From: Kamptonema formosum PCC 10802
GTDB taxonomy: Bacteria; Cyanobacteriota; Cyanobacteriia; Cyanobacteriales; Oscillatoriaceae
Assembly (NCBI RefSeq): GCF_000332335.1
Contig: NZ_KB235948.1
Location: 1,896,552-1,960,551, forward strand
Length of the DNA: 64,000 nt
Reading direction: 5' to 3'
Position numbers and translations under genes: made by a program. Below are positions 1 to 8,122 of this stretch, one piece after another (the first letter of the stretch is position 1; every line of letters starts with the position of its first letter). The notes below the pieces were generated by a model. The model was not told the origin of the DNA. It worked only from the letters and a program-made list of their open reading frames with translations, and searched no databases.

Positions 1-156
1 CCGCACAAAAAGACACTGAGCGAACCCAAAAACCTCCCTAACAGCTTTGTTATCAGTCGCCGGCAAGCGATAGCTCTCCTGTGGGCCCATGCCGCCAGTC
101 ACAGCGCGATATTACTGATTTTGTTCTGTCAAAGCTATTTTTCTCAAAGGCCATGA
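1..156 (+). CDS. fraC: FraC C-terminal end (partial)
   Basis: Frame 1 is open from the window edge to a TGA at 154-156 and encodes 51 residues ending in a hydrophobic segment (around HSAILLILFCQSYF), as expected for the last membrane segment of a small integral membrane protein. The stop overlaps the ATG of the next gene in an ATGA, indicating tight translational coupling. In filamentous cyanobacteria fraC precedes fraD and fraE and is needed for filament integrity and cell-cell molecular exchange. The assignment rests mainly on this gene order, because only the tail is visible. Confidence 0.6.
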   Translation, partial: PHKKTLSEPKNLPNSFVISRRQAIALLWAHAASHSAILLILFCQSYFSQRP

Positions 157-1226
157 AAGACTTCCTTAAATTTTTGGCTGAGTGGCGGAAAAGACTGACA
201 CCTCCCCGTGTTTTTTCCTGGCAAACTCTAATTTTAATGAGCGTGCTGTGCTGGGGGATGGCCCTGGGGTACAAAATTGTATTCCAGGAGACGGCTTATG
301 AATCAGCAAACGCTGGCGATCTTCTTGCCGGTTTAGCGTGGGTGTTTTTAATTCTAGCCATTGACTGGTGGGCCAGTGAAAAGCCCTGGTATATTGGCGG
401 GTTTCACCTGGGAGCTTGGCTCACGGGGGCGCTAGTCTGTCTGTTTGTCTTTGCAGTTTTTTCGGGAAATTACCGCAGCGGATTTCCGTCTTTTATCTTT
501 TTAATGTGGCCGGTGATCTCCGCCCTGATAGCCCTGCTGCACAAACTCCACAAATCAGCTTCGGATTTATCAGTGGCACAAGTTTTTATTTTAATTTTGG
601 CGAGCTTGCTAATCAGCTGCTGGTGGGAATTTGGCTTTTTGCTCCAAGACTGGTTGCAGGAATATCCGAGCCTGCTAGCGGATAATTTTGAGAGAAGCGC
701 TTTCGTTATCAAAGTGGACTTTTCCCCGAGGGAAAAAGCCAGAGGCGTCCAAATATTGAACTCGCTTGAGGACTTCCTGAAAAGCCATGTCGAGGAGAAA
801 CCCTGGCTAGAGGTGAGGGCGTGGCTGTTGGAGATCGACCGGCAGCTTAAACCCTGGCCGGCAAAAGGCCAGCCTTGGCCAGAGGTGCACCAGTGGCTAG
901 TGCAGCTTGACGAGCAGGGAGACGCTTATGACGATAAAATAATGGTAAACCTCGGCAATCTGGAAGAAGATAAGTGGTGGTACATTAAGACTGAGATAGA
1001 TCTGGATGGCTGGCCGTATGAATTAAAATTGCAAGCCATCTGGCGAGGGCCAACTTCAAACGCTGAAGCGTATGAGATGACAAAGGTTTGCCAGATCGGG
1101 CAGACTTATCAGCCAGAAGCTCCCCGCGCCAGTGCGCTTCCCGAACAGGAGCGTGCTGAAACCGGCTTCGTTGAATGCTCGCAGGTGAAGAGCTCTTTAG
1201 ACAGACGCACCGAATCTAGTGATTAA
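153..1226 (+). CDS. fraD: FraD-like septal junction membrane protein
   Basis: A protein of 357 residues. The N-terminal half carries about five hydrophobic membrane segments (roughly residues 24-46, 58-75, 85-105, 110-130 and 145-165), followed by a hydrophilic C-terminal domain rich in charged and Trp residues. This is the architecture of FraD (DUF5357), which localises to septa and contributes to septal junctions that let neighbouring cells of a filament exchange molecules. I chose ATG 153 because it overlaps the upstream stop (ATGA) and removes a 24-residue tail that lies inside fraC. The C-terminal 35 residues look low in conservation. Position between a FraC-like tail and a FraE-like ABC permease supports the call. 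Confidence 0.72.
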   Translation: MKDFLKFLAEWRKRLTPPRVFSWQTLILMSVLCWGMALGYKIVFQETAYESANAGDLLAGLAWVFLILAIDWWASEKPWYIGGFHLGAWLTGALVCLFVFAVFSGNYRSGFPSFIFLMWPVISALIALLHKLHKSASDLSVAQVFILILASLLISCWWEFGFLLQDWLQEYPSLLADNFERSAFVIKVDFSPREKARGVQILNSLEDFLKSHVEEKPWLEVRAWLLEIDRQLKPWPAKGQPWPEVHQWLVQLDEQGDAYDDKIMVNLGNLEEDKWWYIKTEIDLDGWPYELKLQAIWRGPTSNAEAYEMTKVCQIGQTYQPEAPRASALPEQERAETGFVECSQVKSSLDRRTESSD

Positions 1227-1273
1227 ATGGAGATGAGCGCTACGCTAAAAAAACCGATCTAAGGAGGTTTTGG

Positions 1274-2047
1274 GTGAATCTGAGCAGAATTTTCACACTC
1301 GCCAGCAACGTATTCTGGGACGTGATTCGGGAGCGCGTGCTCTACCTGACCGGCTTTTTTGCTATTCTCTTAGTAGCGGCACAGGCGCTCCTCCGAGAAG
1401 TCTCAGCCGGCACGGAGGCCAAAATGCTCGCCGATGTGGGCATCGCCGCTATTGGTGTCTTGGGTTTAATCGTCACCGTCTTTGTGGGAACTGGACTGAT
1501 TAACAAAGAAATAGACAAGCGGACAGTGCTGGTGTTGCTATCCAAACCGGTCAGCCGGTCAGAATTTATCATCGGCAAACACATCGGGCTGTCAGCGGTG
1601 CTAGCCGTTCTCATTGCTTTGATGACCGGCATTTATCTCGGCACTCTCAGTTTCTACAAGATTCCCTACCCACTGGGCAGCATTCTAGTAGCAGCCCTCT
1701 ACCTGTTTCTGGAGCTATCCTTGCTCACAGCTGTGGGGATTCTGTTTGGGGTTTTTACCAGTTCCCTGCTGGCCACCTTGCTCACCTTTGCCGTCTATGT
1801 GATGGGGCACTTGAGCCGGGATTTATTGCAGCTGGGCGAACTTAGCAAAAACCCCACGATCAAAAATCTCACGCAAACGATATATTTAGTCATCCCCGAC
1901 TTGGCTAGATTCGACCTAAAAAATGAAGCGGTTTACGGACTGTTGCCAGATACAGTAACCCTGCTCGTCAGTGCTGTCTATGGACTGGTATACATCGCGC
2001 TCCTGCTGGCGCTGGCAAATCTCATCTTCTGGCGGCGAGAGTTTTGA
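1274..2047 (+). CDS. fraE: FraE-like ABC-2 type permease
   Basis: A 257-residue integral membrane protein with about six hydrophobic segments and the NKEIDKRTVLVLLSKPVSR signature typical of ABC-2 permeases (NosY/CcmB-like). In heterocyst formers FraE is the third gene of the fraCDE operon and is required for filament integrity. Translation starts at GTG 1274, preceded by a near-perfect Shine-Dalgarno AAGGAGG at 1261-1267. It lies 47 bp after fraD on the same strand, so one transcript is likely. No ATPase gene is adjacent, so its partner must be encoded elsewhere. The family call is secure; the fraE name depends on the operon context. Confidence 0.75.
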   Translation: MNLSRIFTLASNVFWDVIRERVLYLTGFFAILLVAAQALLREVSAGTEAKMLADVGIAAIGVLGLIVTVFVGTGLINKEIDKRTVLVLLSKPVSRSEFIIGKHIGLSAVLAVLIALMTGIYLGTLSFYKIPYPLGSILVAALYLFLELSLLTAVGILFGVFTSSLLATLLTFAVYVMGHLSRDLLQLGELSKNPTIKNLTQTIYLVIPDLARFDLKNEAVYGLLPDTVTLLVSAVYGLVYIALLLALANLIFWRREF

Positions 2048-2060
2048 AGGTGCTGGAATT

Positions 2061-2222
2061 GGGGATGGGGCATGGGGCATGGGGCATGGGGCATCATCGC
2101 ATGGGGCATCATCGCATGGGGCATCATCGCATTGGCAATTTCCCCAGTTCGAGAGTTCCCCTACCTAAGCCCTAATCCCTAACACCGAACCCCTAACACC
2201 TAACACCTAACACCTAACCCCT
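2061..2222. repeat. GGGCATCATCGCAT array and CCTAAC-type heptamer array
   Basis: 2061-2134 holds tandem GGGGCAT units followed by three copies of a 15-bp unit GGGGCATCATCGCAT. 2166-2222 holds degenerate CCTAACC/CCTAACA repeats. Both arrays recur elsewhere in the window (for example 47184-47218, 50692-50757, 52376-52534 and 58124-58300) and sit between genes. They are short tandemly repeated sequences of the cyanobacterial type with no visible coding capacity. Confidence 0.85.
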
Positions 2223-2251
2223 GGACAATTAACAACTAACAGTGAACAAAT

Positions 2252-3076
2252 ATGCTGACGCAGAAACTGGAACAGCTGAAAAGTATTTTGGCTGAGATGG
2301 AGCGGGCGCTGATTGCCTACTCGGGCGGTATTGACAGCACGTTAGTAGCAAAAATTGCTGCCGGCGTGCTGGGAGAGCGCGCCTTAGCGGTGACAGCTGT
2401 ATCGCCCTCATTGCTGCCGGAAGATTTAGAAGACGCCCGCATCCAGGCAGCTGCAATTGGGATTGCCCATGAAGTGGTGGAAACTCACGAAATGGCAAAC
2501 CCCAATTACACCTCTAACCCCGTAAATCGCTGCTATTTCTGCAAAAGCGAACTGCACGACACGCTGAAACCTCTGGCAATTCAGCGGGGCTATCCTTATG
2601 TGGTGGATGGGGTGAATGCGGACGATTTGCACGACTACCGCCCGGGAATTCAGGCGGCGAAAGAACGCGGCGCGAGATCGCCTCTGGCAGAAGTGGGCGT
2701 GACTAAGGCGGAAGTGCGGCAGCTGGCAAAAGAGCTGGGTTTGCCTTGGTGGGATAAACCGGCACAACCCTGTCTCAGTTCCCGCTTTCCCTACGGGGAG
2801 GAAATTACAGCCGGCAAACTGCAGCGGGTGGGGCGAGCTGAACGCTATTTGCGCCTGTTGGGTTGGCGGAATCTGCGCGTGAGATCGGAAGGCGACACGG
2901 CGCGGATAGAACTTCCGCCGGAACAAATTAAGGAGTTTGTCTTAGCGGCGGATTTGCCGGCGCTGGTGTCAGCGTTTCAGGAATTTGGCTTTGTTTACGT
3001 GACGCTGGATTTAGAAGGCTATCGCAGTGGCAAGCTGAATCGGGTTTTGAATTTGGAAGCCGGTGTGGGAGCTTAA
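2252..3076 (+). CDS. larE: ATP-dependent sacrificial sulfur transferase LarE
   Basis: A 274-residue PP-loop ATPase. SGGIDS at residues 24-29 is the ATP-pyrophosphatase loop, C94 and C97 form a CYFCK motif, and C174 lies in PCLSSRFPYG, the position of the sacrificial cysteine of LarE. LarE adenylates and thiolates a pyridinium dicarboxylate to build the nickel-pincer cofactor first found in lactate racemase. The CxxC plus a distant Cys is the arrangement of LarE proteins that hold a [4Fe-4S] cluster and use it as a renewable sulfur carrier; this subtype is inferred. No larB or larC is nearby. Downstream DNA to 3225 is intergenic, with a GC-rich hairpin at 3124-3147. Confidence 0.88.
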   Translation: MLTQKLEQLKSILAEMERALIAYSGGIDSTLVAKIAAGVLGERALAVTAVSPSLLPEDLEDARIQAAAIGIAHEVVETHEMANPNYTSNPVNRCYFCKSELHDTLKPLAIQRGYPYVVDGVNADDLHDYRPGIQAAKERGARSPLAEVGVTKAEVRQLAKELGLPWWDKPAQPCLSSRFPYGEEITAGKLQRVGRAERYLRLLGWRNLRVRSEGDTARIELPPEQIKEFVLAADLPALVSAFQEFGFVYVTLDLEGYRSGKLNRVLNLEAGVGA

Positions 3077-3225
3077 AAAAAACGCCTCGCACATTCGTGG
3101 GGTGAAGAACCCCACCCCCAACCCCCTCCCCGTCAACGGGGAGGGGGCTAAAGAGCGAGTCTGGTATCCCTCGTTCCCAGGCGGAGCCAGGGAACGAGAA
3201 TATAGAGGCTCTGCCTCGTTTCGGT

Positions 3226-3960
3226 ATGGCAAGAGATGAGTTACATACGTTGAGGAAAAAGCCGGTGGGTTTAGAGTTAGAGAAGGTGGTTCCGTGGGGT
3301 CGCTGCATGGATGAGTACATCAGGATGTTTGACCTGACACCGGCTGATTTACAGCTGTCGGTTCTCGACTGTGCCGGCGGGCCGGCCAGCTTTAATGCGG
3401 AGATGACGCGCCAGGGTTACAAGGCGATCTCTTGTGACCCAATTTATCAGTTTACTGCCCATCAAATTGCCCAGCGCATCGAGGAAAGTTACTCAGCGGT
3501 TATTGGAGGAGTGTATAATAACATAAACTGCTACGTTTGGCAAGAGATTCAGTCGCCCGAAAATCTGGGGAGAGTCAGAATGGCGGCGATGCGGCAATTT
3601 CTGGAAGATTTGCCGGTGGGGGTTCAAGAAGGGCGCTATGTCACGGGTGAGCTGCCGGTGCTGCCCTTCAATACCGGCATGTTTGATTTGGCGCTGTGCA
3701 GTCATTTTTTGTTCACCTATTCTGACCACCTGTCACAAGAGTTTCATCTGGATGCGATTCTGGAAATGTGCCGCGTCGCCAGAGAAGTGCGGATTTTTCC
3801 CCTATTGAAGATATCCGGGGAAGTGTCGCCCTGGTTGCAGCCGGTGATGGGGGAATTGGCAGCGCGGGGATATGGGGTGGAAAGGGTGCCGGTGCCTTAT
3901 GAGTTTCAGAAGGGAGGAAACCAGATGTTGCGGGTTGAACTCAGAAACCGGGTTTTTTAA
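3226..3960 (+). CDS. SAM-dependent methyltransferase-like protein
   Basis: A 244-residue protein with a class I methyltransferase-like core: LSVLDCAGGPASFNAEM (motif I, acidic-x-x-x-Gly-Gly), YKAISCDPIY (motif II acidic residue) and FDLALCSHFLFTYSDH (motif IV region). It belongs to a conserved cyanobacterial family whose substrate is not known to me. The start at 3226 is uncertain, because the conserved part begins near residue 17 (LELEKVVPWG). The last residues and the TAA stop lie inside a dispersed AAACCGGG hairpin repeat, so the C-terminus has been shaped by a repeat insertion. Confidence 0.7.
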   Translation: MARDELHTLRKKPVGLELEKVVPWGRCMDEYIRMFDLTPADLQLSVLDCAGGPASFNAEMTRQGYKAISCDPIYQFTAHQIAQRIEESYSAVIGGVYNNINCYVWQEIQSPENLGRVRMAAMRQFLEDLPVGVQEGRYVTGELPVLPFNTGMFDLALCSHFLFTYSDHLSQEFHLDAILEMCRVAREVRIFPLLKISGEVSPWLQPVMGELAARGYGVERVPVPYEFQKGGNQMLRVELRNRVF

Positions 3961-3994
3961 AGAAACCCGGTTTCTCCGAGAAACCGGGTTTCTC
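3944..3994. repeat. AGAAACCGGGTTTCT hairpin repeat
   Basis: Tandem inverted copies of AGAAACCCGGTTTCT and its complement, able to fold into long hairpins. It overlaps the stop codon of the upstream methyltransferase and lies between convergent genes, where it could end transcription in both directions. The same hairpin is the core of the 95-bp elements described below. Confidence 0.85.
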
Positions 3995-4002
3995 ACCAAA
4001 GC

Positions 4003-4464
4003 TTATACAGTTTTGCTTTCTACGGGAACCAGATAGCACCCATTAATCCGCCAATTTCCGTCAGGCTGCTTTTCCATCAAGTAAATCGCCCTCACCGGCA
4101 CCCCATCTTGCCCGAGCAGCAGGACAGGCTGAGCGGGGATTCCCTCCACCGTGGTGAGTTCTTCAAACAGCACGGAGCGAGGGCGATAGACGGGGCTGTA
4201 CGCGGTTTTTATCATGCGCATAAAGTTTTCCGCCGTTTTGAACTGGGCTTTAATTCCCGGACTGGCGAAGGCGAAAGCGCCGGCTGCATCGTCCTTTTGA
4301 AACGCGATAAGCTGGCGCTCGATAACTGAGCGGATGGCGGCGCGATCGGTATCGGTAATTTGCATTTGTAGAGCCTTGACGGGTAAAGTTAGGAGTGAAA
4401 TGGCGAGAGTCAGTTCCAGGAACCAACGGACGAGAGAAGCTGGCTGAATTTTCTTTCGGTTCAT
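4003..4464 (-). CDS. DUF4864 domain secreted protein
   Basis: 153 residues with a basic N-terminus and a hydrophobic segment (roughly residues 13-32, ending near VKALQ) that reads as a signal peptide or anchor. The rest matches the DUF4864 pattern: IRSVIERQLIAFQKDDAAGAF, then FASPGIKAQF, and a C-terminal WRINGCYLV. The family resembles SnoaL/NTF2-like small domains of unknown activity and is probably periplasmic. The gene is monocistronic and convergent with the upstream methyltransferase. Confidence 0.75.
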   Translation of the reverse strand: MNRKKIQPASLVRWFLELTLAISLLTLPVKALQMQITDTDRAAIRSVIERQLIAFQKDDAAGAFAFASPGIKAQFKTAENFMRMIKTAYSPVYRPRSVLFEELTTVEGIPAQPVLLLGQDGVPVRAIYLMEKQPDGNWRINGCYLVPVESKTV

Positions 4465-5005
4465 GCCGGCTGCCGGTTAAAGGGTTTCATTAATTATAAG
4501 AAGGTTAGCACAGGCAGCGGCAGACTTGGCGAATAGAATGAGCGCCCCCACTGCGAAAGCCCCCACCCGTGGGAACCACCGGCTGAGGGGCAGGAAGTGT
4601 CCTGTTCGCCAACAAGTCGCACACATAAGATCCCCCCCTTGCCCTCCCCTTAAAAAGGGGGAGAATCCTTAGCCCCCCTTGTCAAGGGGGGTTGGGGGGA
4701 GCGGAACTCTGTGCGACGTGTTAGTGAATAAGACAGGAAAGGGCATTTGCCGGTTCACCTGCTTGACTGGCGCTTCCCGCCGTGGTAAGCTGAATCAGCG
4801 AGTTCAGCGGGGGCATGACAGATAGGAAGTATCACCCCCTCTCGTTCCAATTCTTGCAATTTGCCCTCATTCCAGATGGGGAAAAGTTATATTCGCATCT
4901 TAACCGACCCAGATAGGGGGAAAATTTTGCAAATCTAATTCTTTAGATTTACTGGTGGATTTAGCCTTAGAAAAATGGCTAGAGCCCACCCTGCCGGTTA
5001 TGGAA
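4465..5005. other. Intergenic region with one inverted-repeat element
   Basis: No convincing gene is visible. 4601-4737 is a separate inverted-repeat element (own entry). The remainder (4465-4600 and 4738-5005) shows no coding frame with recognisable protein features and no clear terminator. Confidence 0.6.
4601..4737. repeat. 137-bp element with imperfect terminal inverted repeats
   Basis: The left end CCTGTTCGCCAACAAGTCGCAC and right end GTGCGACGTGTTAGTGAATAAGACAGG are imperfect inverted repeats of about 22-27 bp. The inside contains a GC-rich block with CCCCCCTTG and CAAGGGGGG arms. It looks like a small non-autonomous element, and no full second copy was noticed in this window. Confidence 0.5.
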
Positions 5006-5063
5006 TGTGAAGCCCGCACCGGCGGGCTTTGTCTGTATAGCCCCAGGTTTCAACCTGGGGGCA
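5006..5063. repeat. Double-hairpin repeat with GTCTGTATAGC core
   Basis: A GC hairpin (AGCCCGC, loop, GCGGGCT) followed by TTTGTCTGTATAGC and a second hairpin (GCCCCAGGTT, loop, AACCTGGGGGC). The same layout occurs at 7165-7232 and several times in 20170-20690. It lies directly downstream of the minus-strand Uma2 gene and could act as its terminator. Confidence 0.7.
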
Positions 5064-5068
5064 AAATC

Positions 5069-5758
5069 TCACTCAGGCAATTCCCCAAAGCGCTCCCGAT
5101 AGCGAGCCACAAGACTCTCCAGTTCCGCCGCCCGCTCCTGGGGTGTGGGCAGCAAAGCGCCCTCGGGCGTCGCCCACCGCAACCAGTGGGCGCTCACATC
5201 CTCGTGGGTTCCCTCCCACAGCACCAGCGCCAGCTGCAACTGCCGGCTGATTAGCCGGTTCTGTTCATCGGGTTCAATCGGTTCATACACCCCTTCCCGC
5301 AAAGCAAAACCGGCTAACTCCCCACTAAAAGGATCGAACCAGAAATATTCCGGCACTCGCAACTGATTCTGATAAACCAGCTTTTTCTCGCCCTTATCCC
5401 GCTCTGCTGTACTGTCTGACAGCAGCTCAATCACCACATCTGGCCCTTTGCCTTCTTGCCAGACTACCCAACTTTTGCGCTCTCGCTTCGGCACATCCAG
5501 CACCACAAAAACATCTGCACCCCGGAAATTTTTCTTGCGCAACTGAGCTAACCAGAAATACACAAACATATTGCCGCCGACAAAAATATCTTGTCGCTGC
5601 TTCCACAGCAGTCGCAGTGGATCGATCAGCATGTCCATTTGTAGTGCGTGGCGTAGGCTTTCCATAGGAATACCGTCATTGTAGGGAAGTTCATCCTCTG
5701 TGGGTGGCAATTCCACCTCATCTGGGTTTGGCTCGAGTAAGGTTATCTGATTTTCCAT
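5069..5758 (-). CDS. Uma2 family (DUF820) putative endonuclease
   Basis: 229 residues of the Uma2/DUF820 type: an N-terminal YNDGIPMES segment, VGGNMFVYF, then GADVFVVLDVP, PDVVIELLSDST and a lysine- and tyrosine-containing KKLVYQNQLRVPEYFWFDP. The acidic D...E and following K residues form a PD-(D/E)xK-like nuclease core. Such proteins are greatly expanded in cyanobacteria, and their biological role is unclear. The C-terminal 40 residues form a short charged helical tail. A purine-rich AGGTGAGA precedes the ATG, and a perfect palindrome sits 10 bp upstream. Confidence 0.85.
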   Translation of the reverse strand: MENQITLLEPNPDEVELPPTEDELPYNDGIPMESLRHALQMDMLIDPLRLLWKQRQDIFVGGNMFVYFWLAQLRKKNFRGADVFVVLDVPKRERKSWVVWQEGKGPDVVIELLSDSTAERDKGEKKLVYQNQLRVPEYFWFDPFSGELAGFALREGVYEPIEPDEQNRLISRQLQLALVLWEGTHEDVSAHWLRWATPEGALLPTPQERAAELESLVARYRERFGELPE

Positions 5759-5768
5759 AGAGTCTCAC

Positions 5769-5783
5769 CTATCTGTCAGATAG
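5769..5783. promoter_or_regulatory. Perfect palindrome before the Uma2 gene
   Basis: CTATCTG-T-CAGATAG is a perfect 7+7 inverted repeat ending 10 bp upstream of the Uma2 start on the minus strand. Its place in the leader suits an operator or a small hairpin near the ribosome-binding site. No regulator gene is adjacent. Confidence 0.35.
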
Positions 5784-6117
5784 TCTGTCTCGTATCCGGT
5801 CTATTTTAACCTAAATTGGCGCGACCGGCGATAAATTTGAAATAACCGGCCAGCGCCACCGGCATATCGCCCTGTGCGGCTCCGGCGCACTTTACGGGAA
5901 GCCCGCCAGGGTTCAGCTTGAAGAAAGCGCATGTTTCACCGGCACTTCCTTATCGGTTCTGTCCGCCGGCGATTTAATAGAGCGCCTGTCTTGACTTTAA
6001 ACTTAAACCTAAACCCAGAAACCGGGTTTCTCAACTCAGAGCCACCGGCGCAGGCAGCCACGCAAATATATCACCCCACTCCCATATACTATTATGTGAA
6101 GTGTTAGCCTAGTTTCC
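5784..6117. other. Intergenic region, divergent promoters expected
   Basis: This is the space between the divergent Uma2 and PhoD-like genes. It contains a half hairpin repeat (AGAAACCGGGTTTCT) near 6017-6031. No gene was recognised and no promoter could be assigned with confidence. Confidence 0.5.
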
Positions 6118-7164
6118 ATGCACCGGCAGTCAATCCCCCGCCTCTTACTCGTCCTCGCAGCAGTGCTCACCTTCTTCAGCGGCACTGCTACTCGCCTAGC
6201 GTCTGACTCTCCGCCACCGAACCAGCCGGTAAAACCGCCCGCCCTTGTTTCCCGCATCGCCTTCGGTTCCTGCAACAAGCACGATTTGCCCCAGCCCCTG
6301 TGGCAACCCATTCTCAGCAACAAACCCGATCTCTGGATTTGGCTGGGCGACATCGTTTATGCAGATACCAGCGACATGAGCGTCATGCAGCAGAAATATC
6401 AGGCGCAAAAAGCCAACCCGGACTACCAGCAACTGCTCAGAACCACCACGGCACTCGGAACTTGGGACGACCACGACTACGGGCAAAACAATGCCGGTAA
6501 AGATTATAGCAAAAAAGCCGAAAGCATGCAATTGCTGCTAGACTTTCTCGATGAGCCTCAAGACAGTCCGCGCCGCAAGCAAGCCGGCGTTTATGCCGCC
6601 TATACTTATGGCCCAGTTGGCAAGCAGGTGAAAGTAATCCTGCTCGACGGGCGCTATCACCGGGACGCTCCTGGCCCAAATAGCGATATTCTGGGCGAGG
6701 AGCAGTGGGCTTGGCTGGAAAACGAACTGAAAAACAGCAAAGCCGGCATCAATCTGATTGCTTCCGGCATTCAAGTTATCCCAGAAGAACACAAATATGA
6801 GAAATGGGCTAACTTCCCCAAAGCGCGGCAGCGCCTGTTTGATTTAATTGCCAAAACGAAAGTGCCGGGCGTTATTTTCCTGAGCGGGGACCGGCATTTT
6901 GCTGAGATTTCTAAAATACAGACTGCCGGTGTTCCCTATCCACTCTACGACATTACCTCAAGCGGTTTGACCCACAGCTGGGATAAACTGGAGCGAGAGC
7001 CAAACCGCTACCGGCAGGGCGACTTCTTCAAGGATCTCCATTTCGGCTTGATTGAAATCGACTGGGACAGCAAGCCGGTTCGCCTCAAATTGCAAATCCG
7101 CGACCGGCAAAATCTGGTAAAATTAGAGCAGGAAATCCAACTTGAAGACCTGCGCAAGTTGTAG
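6118..7164 (+). CDS. PhoD-like alkaline phosphatase family protein
   Basis: 348 residues with an N-terminal signal-like segment (LLLVLAAVLTFFSGTA). PhoD-family metallophosphatase signatures follow in order: RIAFGSCNK, LWIWLGDIVYAD, LGTWDDHDYGQNN, VILLDGRYHRD and FLSGDRHFAEI. These Asp, Asn and His positions bind the metal centre of PhoD, which contains Ca and Fe in studied members. It probably hydrolyses phosphomono- or phosphodiesters outside the cytoplasm. Many cyanobacterial homologues are annotated only as alkaline phosphatase D family. It appears monocistronic, with a double-hairpin repeat immediately after the stop. Confidence 0.87.
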   Translation: MHRQSIPRLLLVLAAVLTFFSGTATRLASDSPPPNQPVKPPALVSRIAFGSCNKHDLPQPLWQPILSNKPDLWIWLGDIVYADTSDMSVMQQKYQAQKANPDYQQLLRTTTALGTWDDHDYGQNNAGKDYSKKAESMQLLLDFLDEPQDSPRRKQAGVYAAYTYGPVGKQVKVILLDGRYHRDAPGPNSDILGEEQWAWLENELKNSKAGINLIASGIQVIPEEHKYEKWANFPKARQRLFDLIAKTKVPGVIFLSGDRHFAEISKIQTAGVPYPLYDITSSGLTHSWDKLEREPNRYRQGDFFKDLHFGLIEIDWDSKPVRLKLQIRDRQNLVKLEQEIQLEDLRKL

Positions 7165-7232
7165 CGCCAGCTCCCTGGCGATTGAAATCGCAGCTATACA
7201 AACAAAGTCCGCCTGCGCGGACTTTTTCTGAC
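7165..7232. repeat. Double-hairpin repeat, reverse orientation
   Basis: GCGATTGAAATCGC, then AGCTATACAAACAAAGTCCGCC and GGCGGACTTTTT-type arms (AGTCCGC, GCGGACT, then T-run). It is the reverse orientation of the repeat at 5006-5063 and starts right after the PhoD-like stop codon. The T-run makes it a plausible intrinsic terminator. Confidence 0.65.
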
Positions 7233-7313
7233 CGGCTCTGCCGGCTGTCAGTCTGGGAACCTATAAGAAATAGGAAGGATGAAGTGGAAAAAATCACACT
7301 TCACCCTTCCGCC

Positions 7314-7832
7314 TCACTTCGAGATGAAATGCACCCAGAAATCCCCATCACTCCTACAGATGCTGTCGAGCAGCTCGTAAGAATAAATCAGCCCAGCACC
7401 ACTGGCAGAAATATCGTATCCGCCCTCACCGTATTGGCCACAGGGGTCATTAACGATAAAACCGGCAGGGGTGTAGCCGGTGATGCAGACAACTTGCCCA
7501 GCCGGCGTAAAATATCCGTGGATAACCGCAGGGTTGCCGACCGCAATCCATTCCTTTACCTCTTCAATCGTGGCATCGGTTTTAAAGTGGTCTTTGCAAC
7601 CGTAAGCTTTGATTGCCTTAACTAAGTCATAAGGATTTTGCCGGCTTAATTCCCGCTCGTTTAGCCAGTCTAGAAGCTCGTCTTCCAGCGGTTTGCCGGC
7701 AGGGTGGGGTTTCACCCCTAAATATTCCAGCGCCATTGCCATACTGGCGCAGCTGCTATAACTGAAAGGATTCTTCGCACTCTCCAAGGGAGAGATGTAG
7801 GGAATATCTAGTTTGAATTGGCGTGGCAACAT
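7314..7832 (-). CDS. C39-like papain-fold protein, catalytic His not conserved
   Basis: 172 residues from ATG 7832; a TTG at 7877 with a purine-rich leader is an alternative start. The fold reads as peptidase C39-like: SSCASMAMALEYLG places the nucleophile-type Cys at residue 28, and AGQVVCITGYTPAGFIVNDP holds the second half of the active site. In active members the Gly before the hydrophobic strand is followed by His; here residue 113 is Gln. Asp129 of NDP is kept. The protein may be a non-catalytic relative or may use H105. It has no transporter domain and no signal peptide, so cytoplasmic location is likely. Confidence 0.65.
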   Translation of the reverse strand: MLPRQFKLDIPYISPLESAKNPFSYSSCASMAMALEYLGVKPHPAGKPLEDELLDWLNERELSRQNPYDLVKAIKAYGCKDHFKTDATIEEVKEWIAVGNPAVIHGYFTPAGQVVCITGYTPAGFIVNDPCGQYGEGGYDISASGAGLIYSYELLDSICRSDGDFWVHFISK

Positions 7833-8122
7833 AATTGTTGTATTCTCTGGAAAAGGTAAATCTAATATTGAATTCAAGGGGGTTCCCCCTCTACCCGGGA
7901 ATTAAAAATTGCCGCCACAGATGAGCGGCGGCGCTGGATCTCGGCTTTTCGCACGAAGTCGCCGGTCGAGGGCAACCGAAGGATAGACTTTGACGCTCTG
8001 CTGTGGTAGAGAGCTAAAAAAGCAGCACGCGCTTAAGAGGTCGGCAGCGGTAAAAGTCACCCGAATTGAGGTAGAGTGAGAGGGAATCTCCGAAAAGAGA
8101 ACTTAAACCACCCGCCAAGTTC

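Noticed and set aside
6196-6531. Minus-strand frames opposite the PhoD-like gene
   Set aside because: Shadows of the plus-strand gene, which has strong phosphatase motifs.
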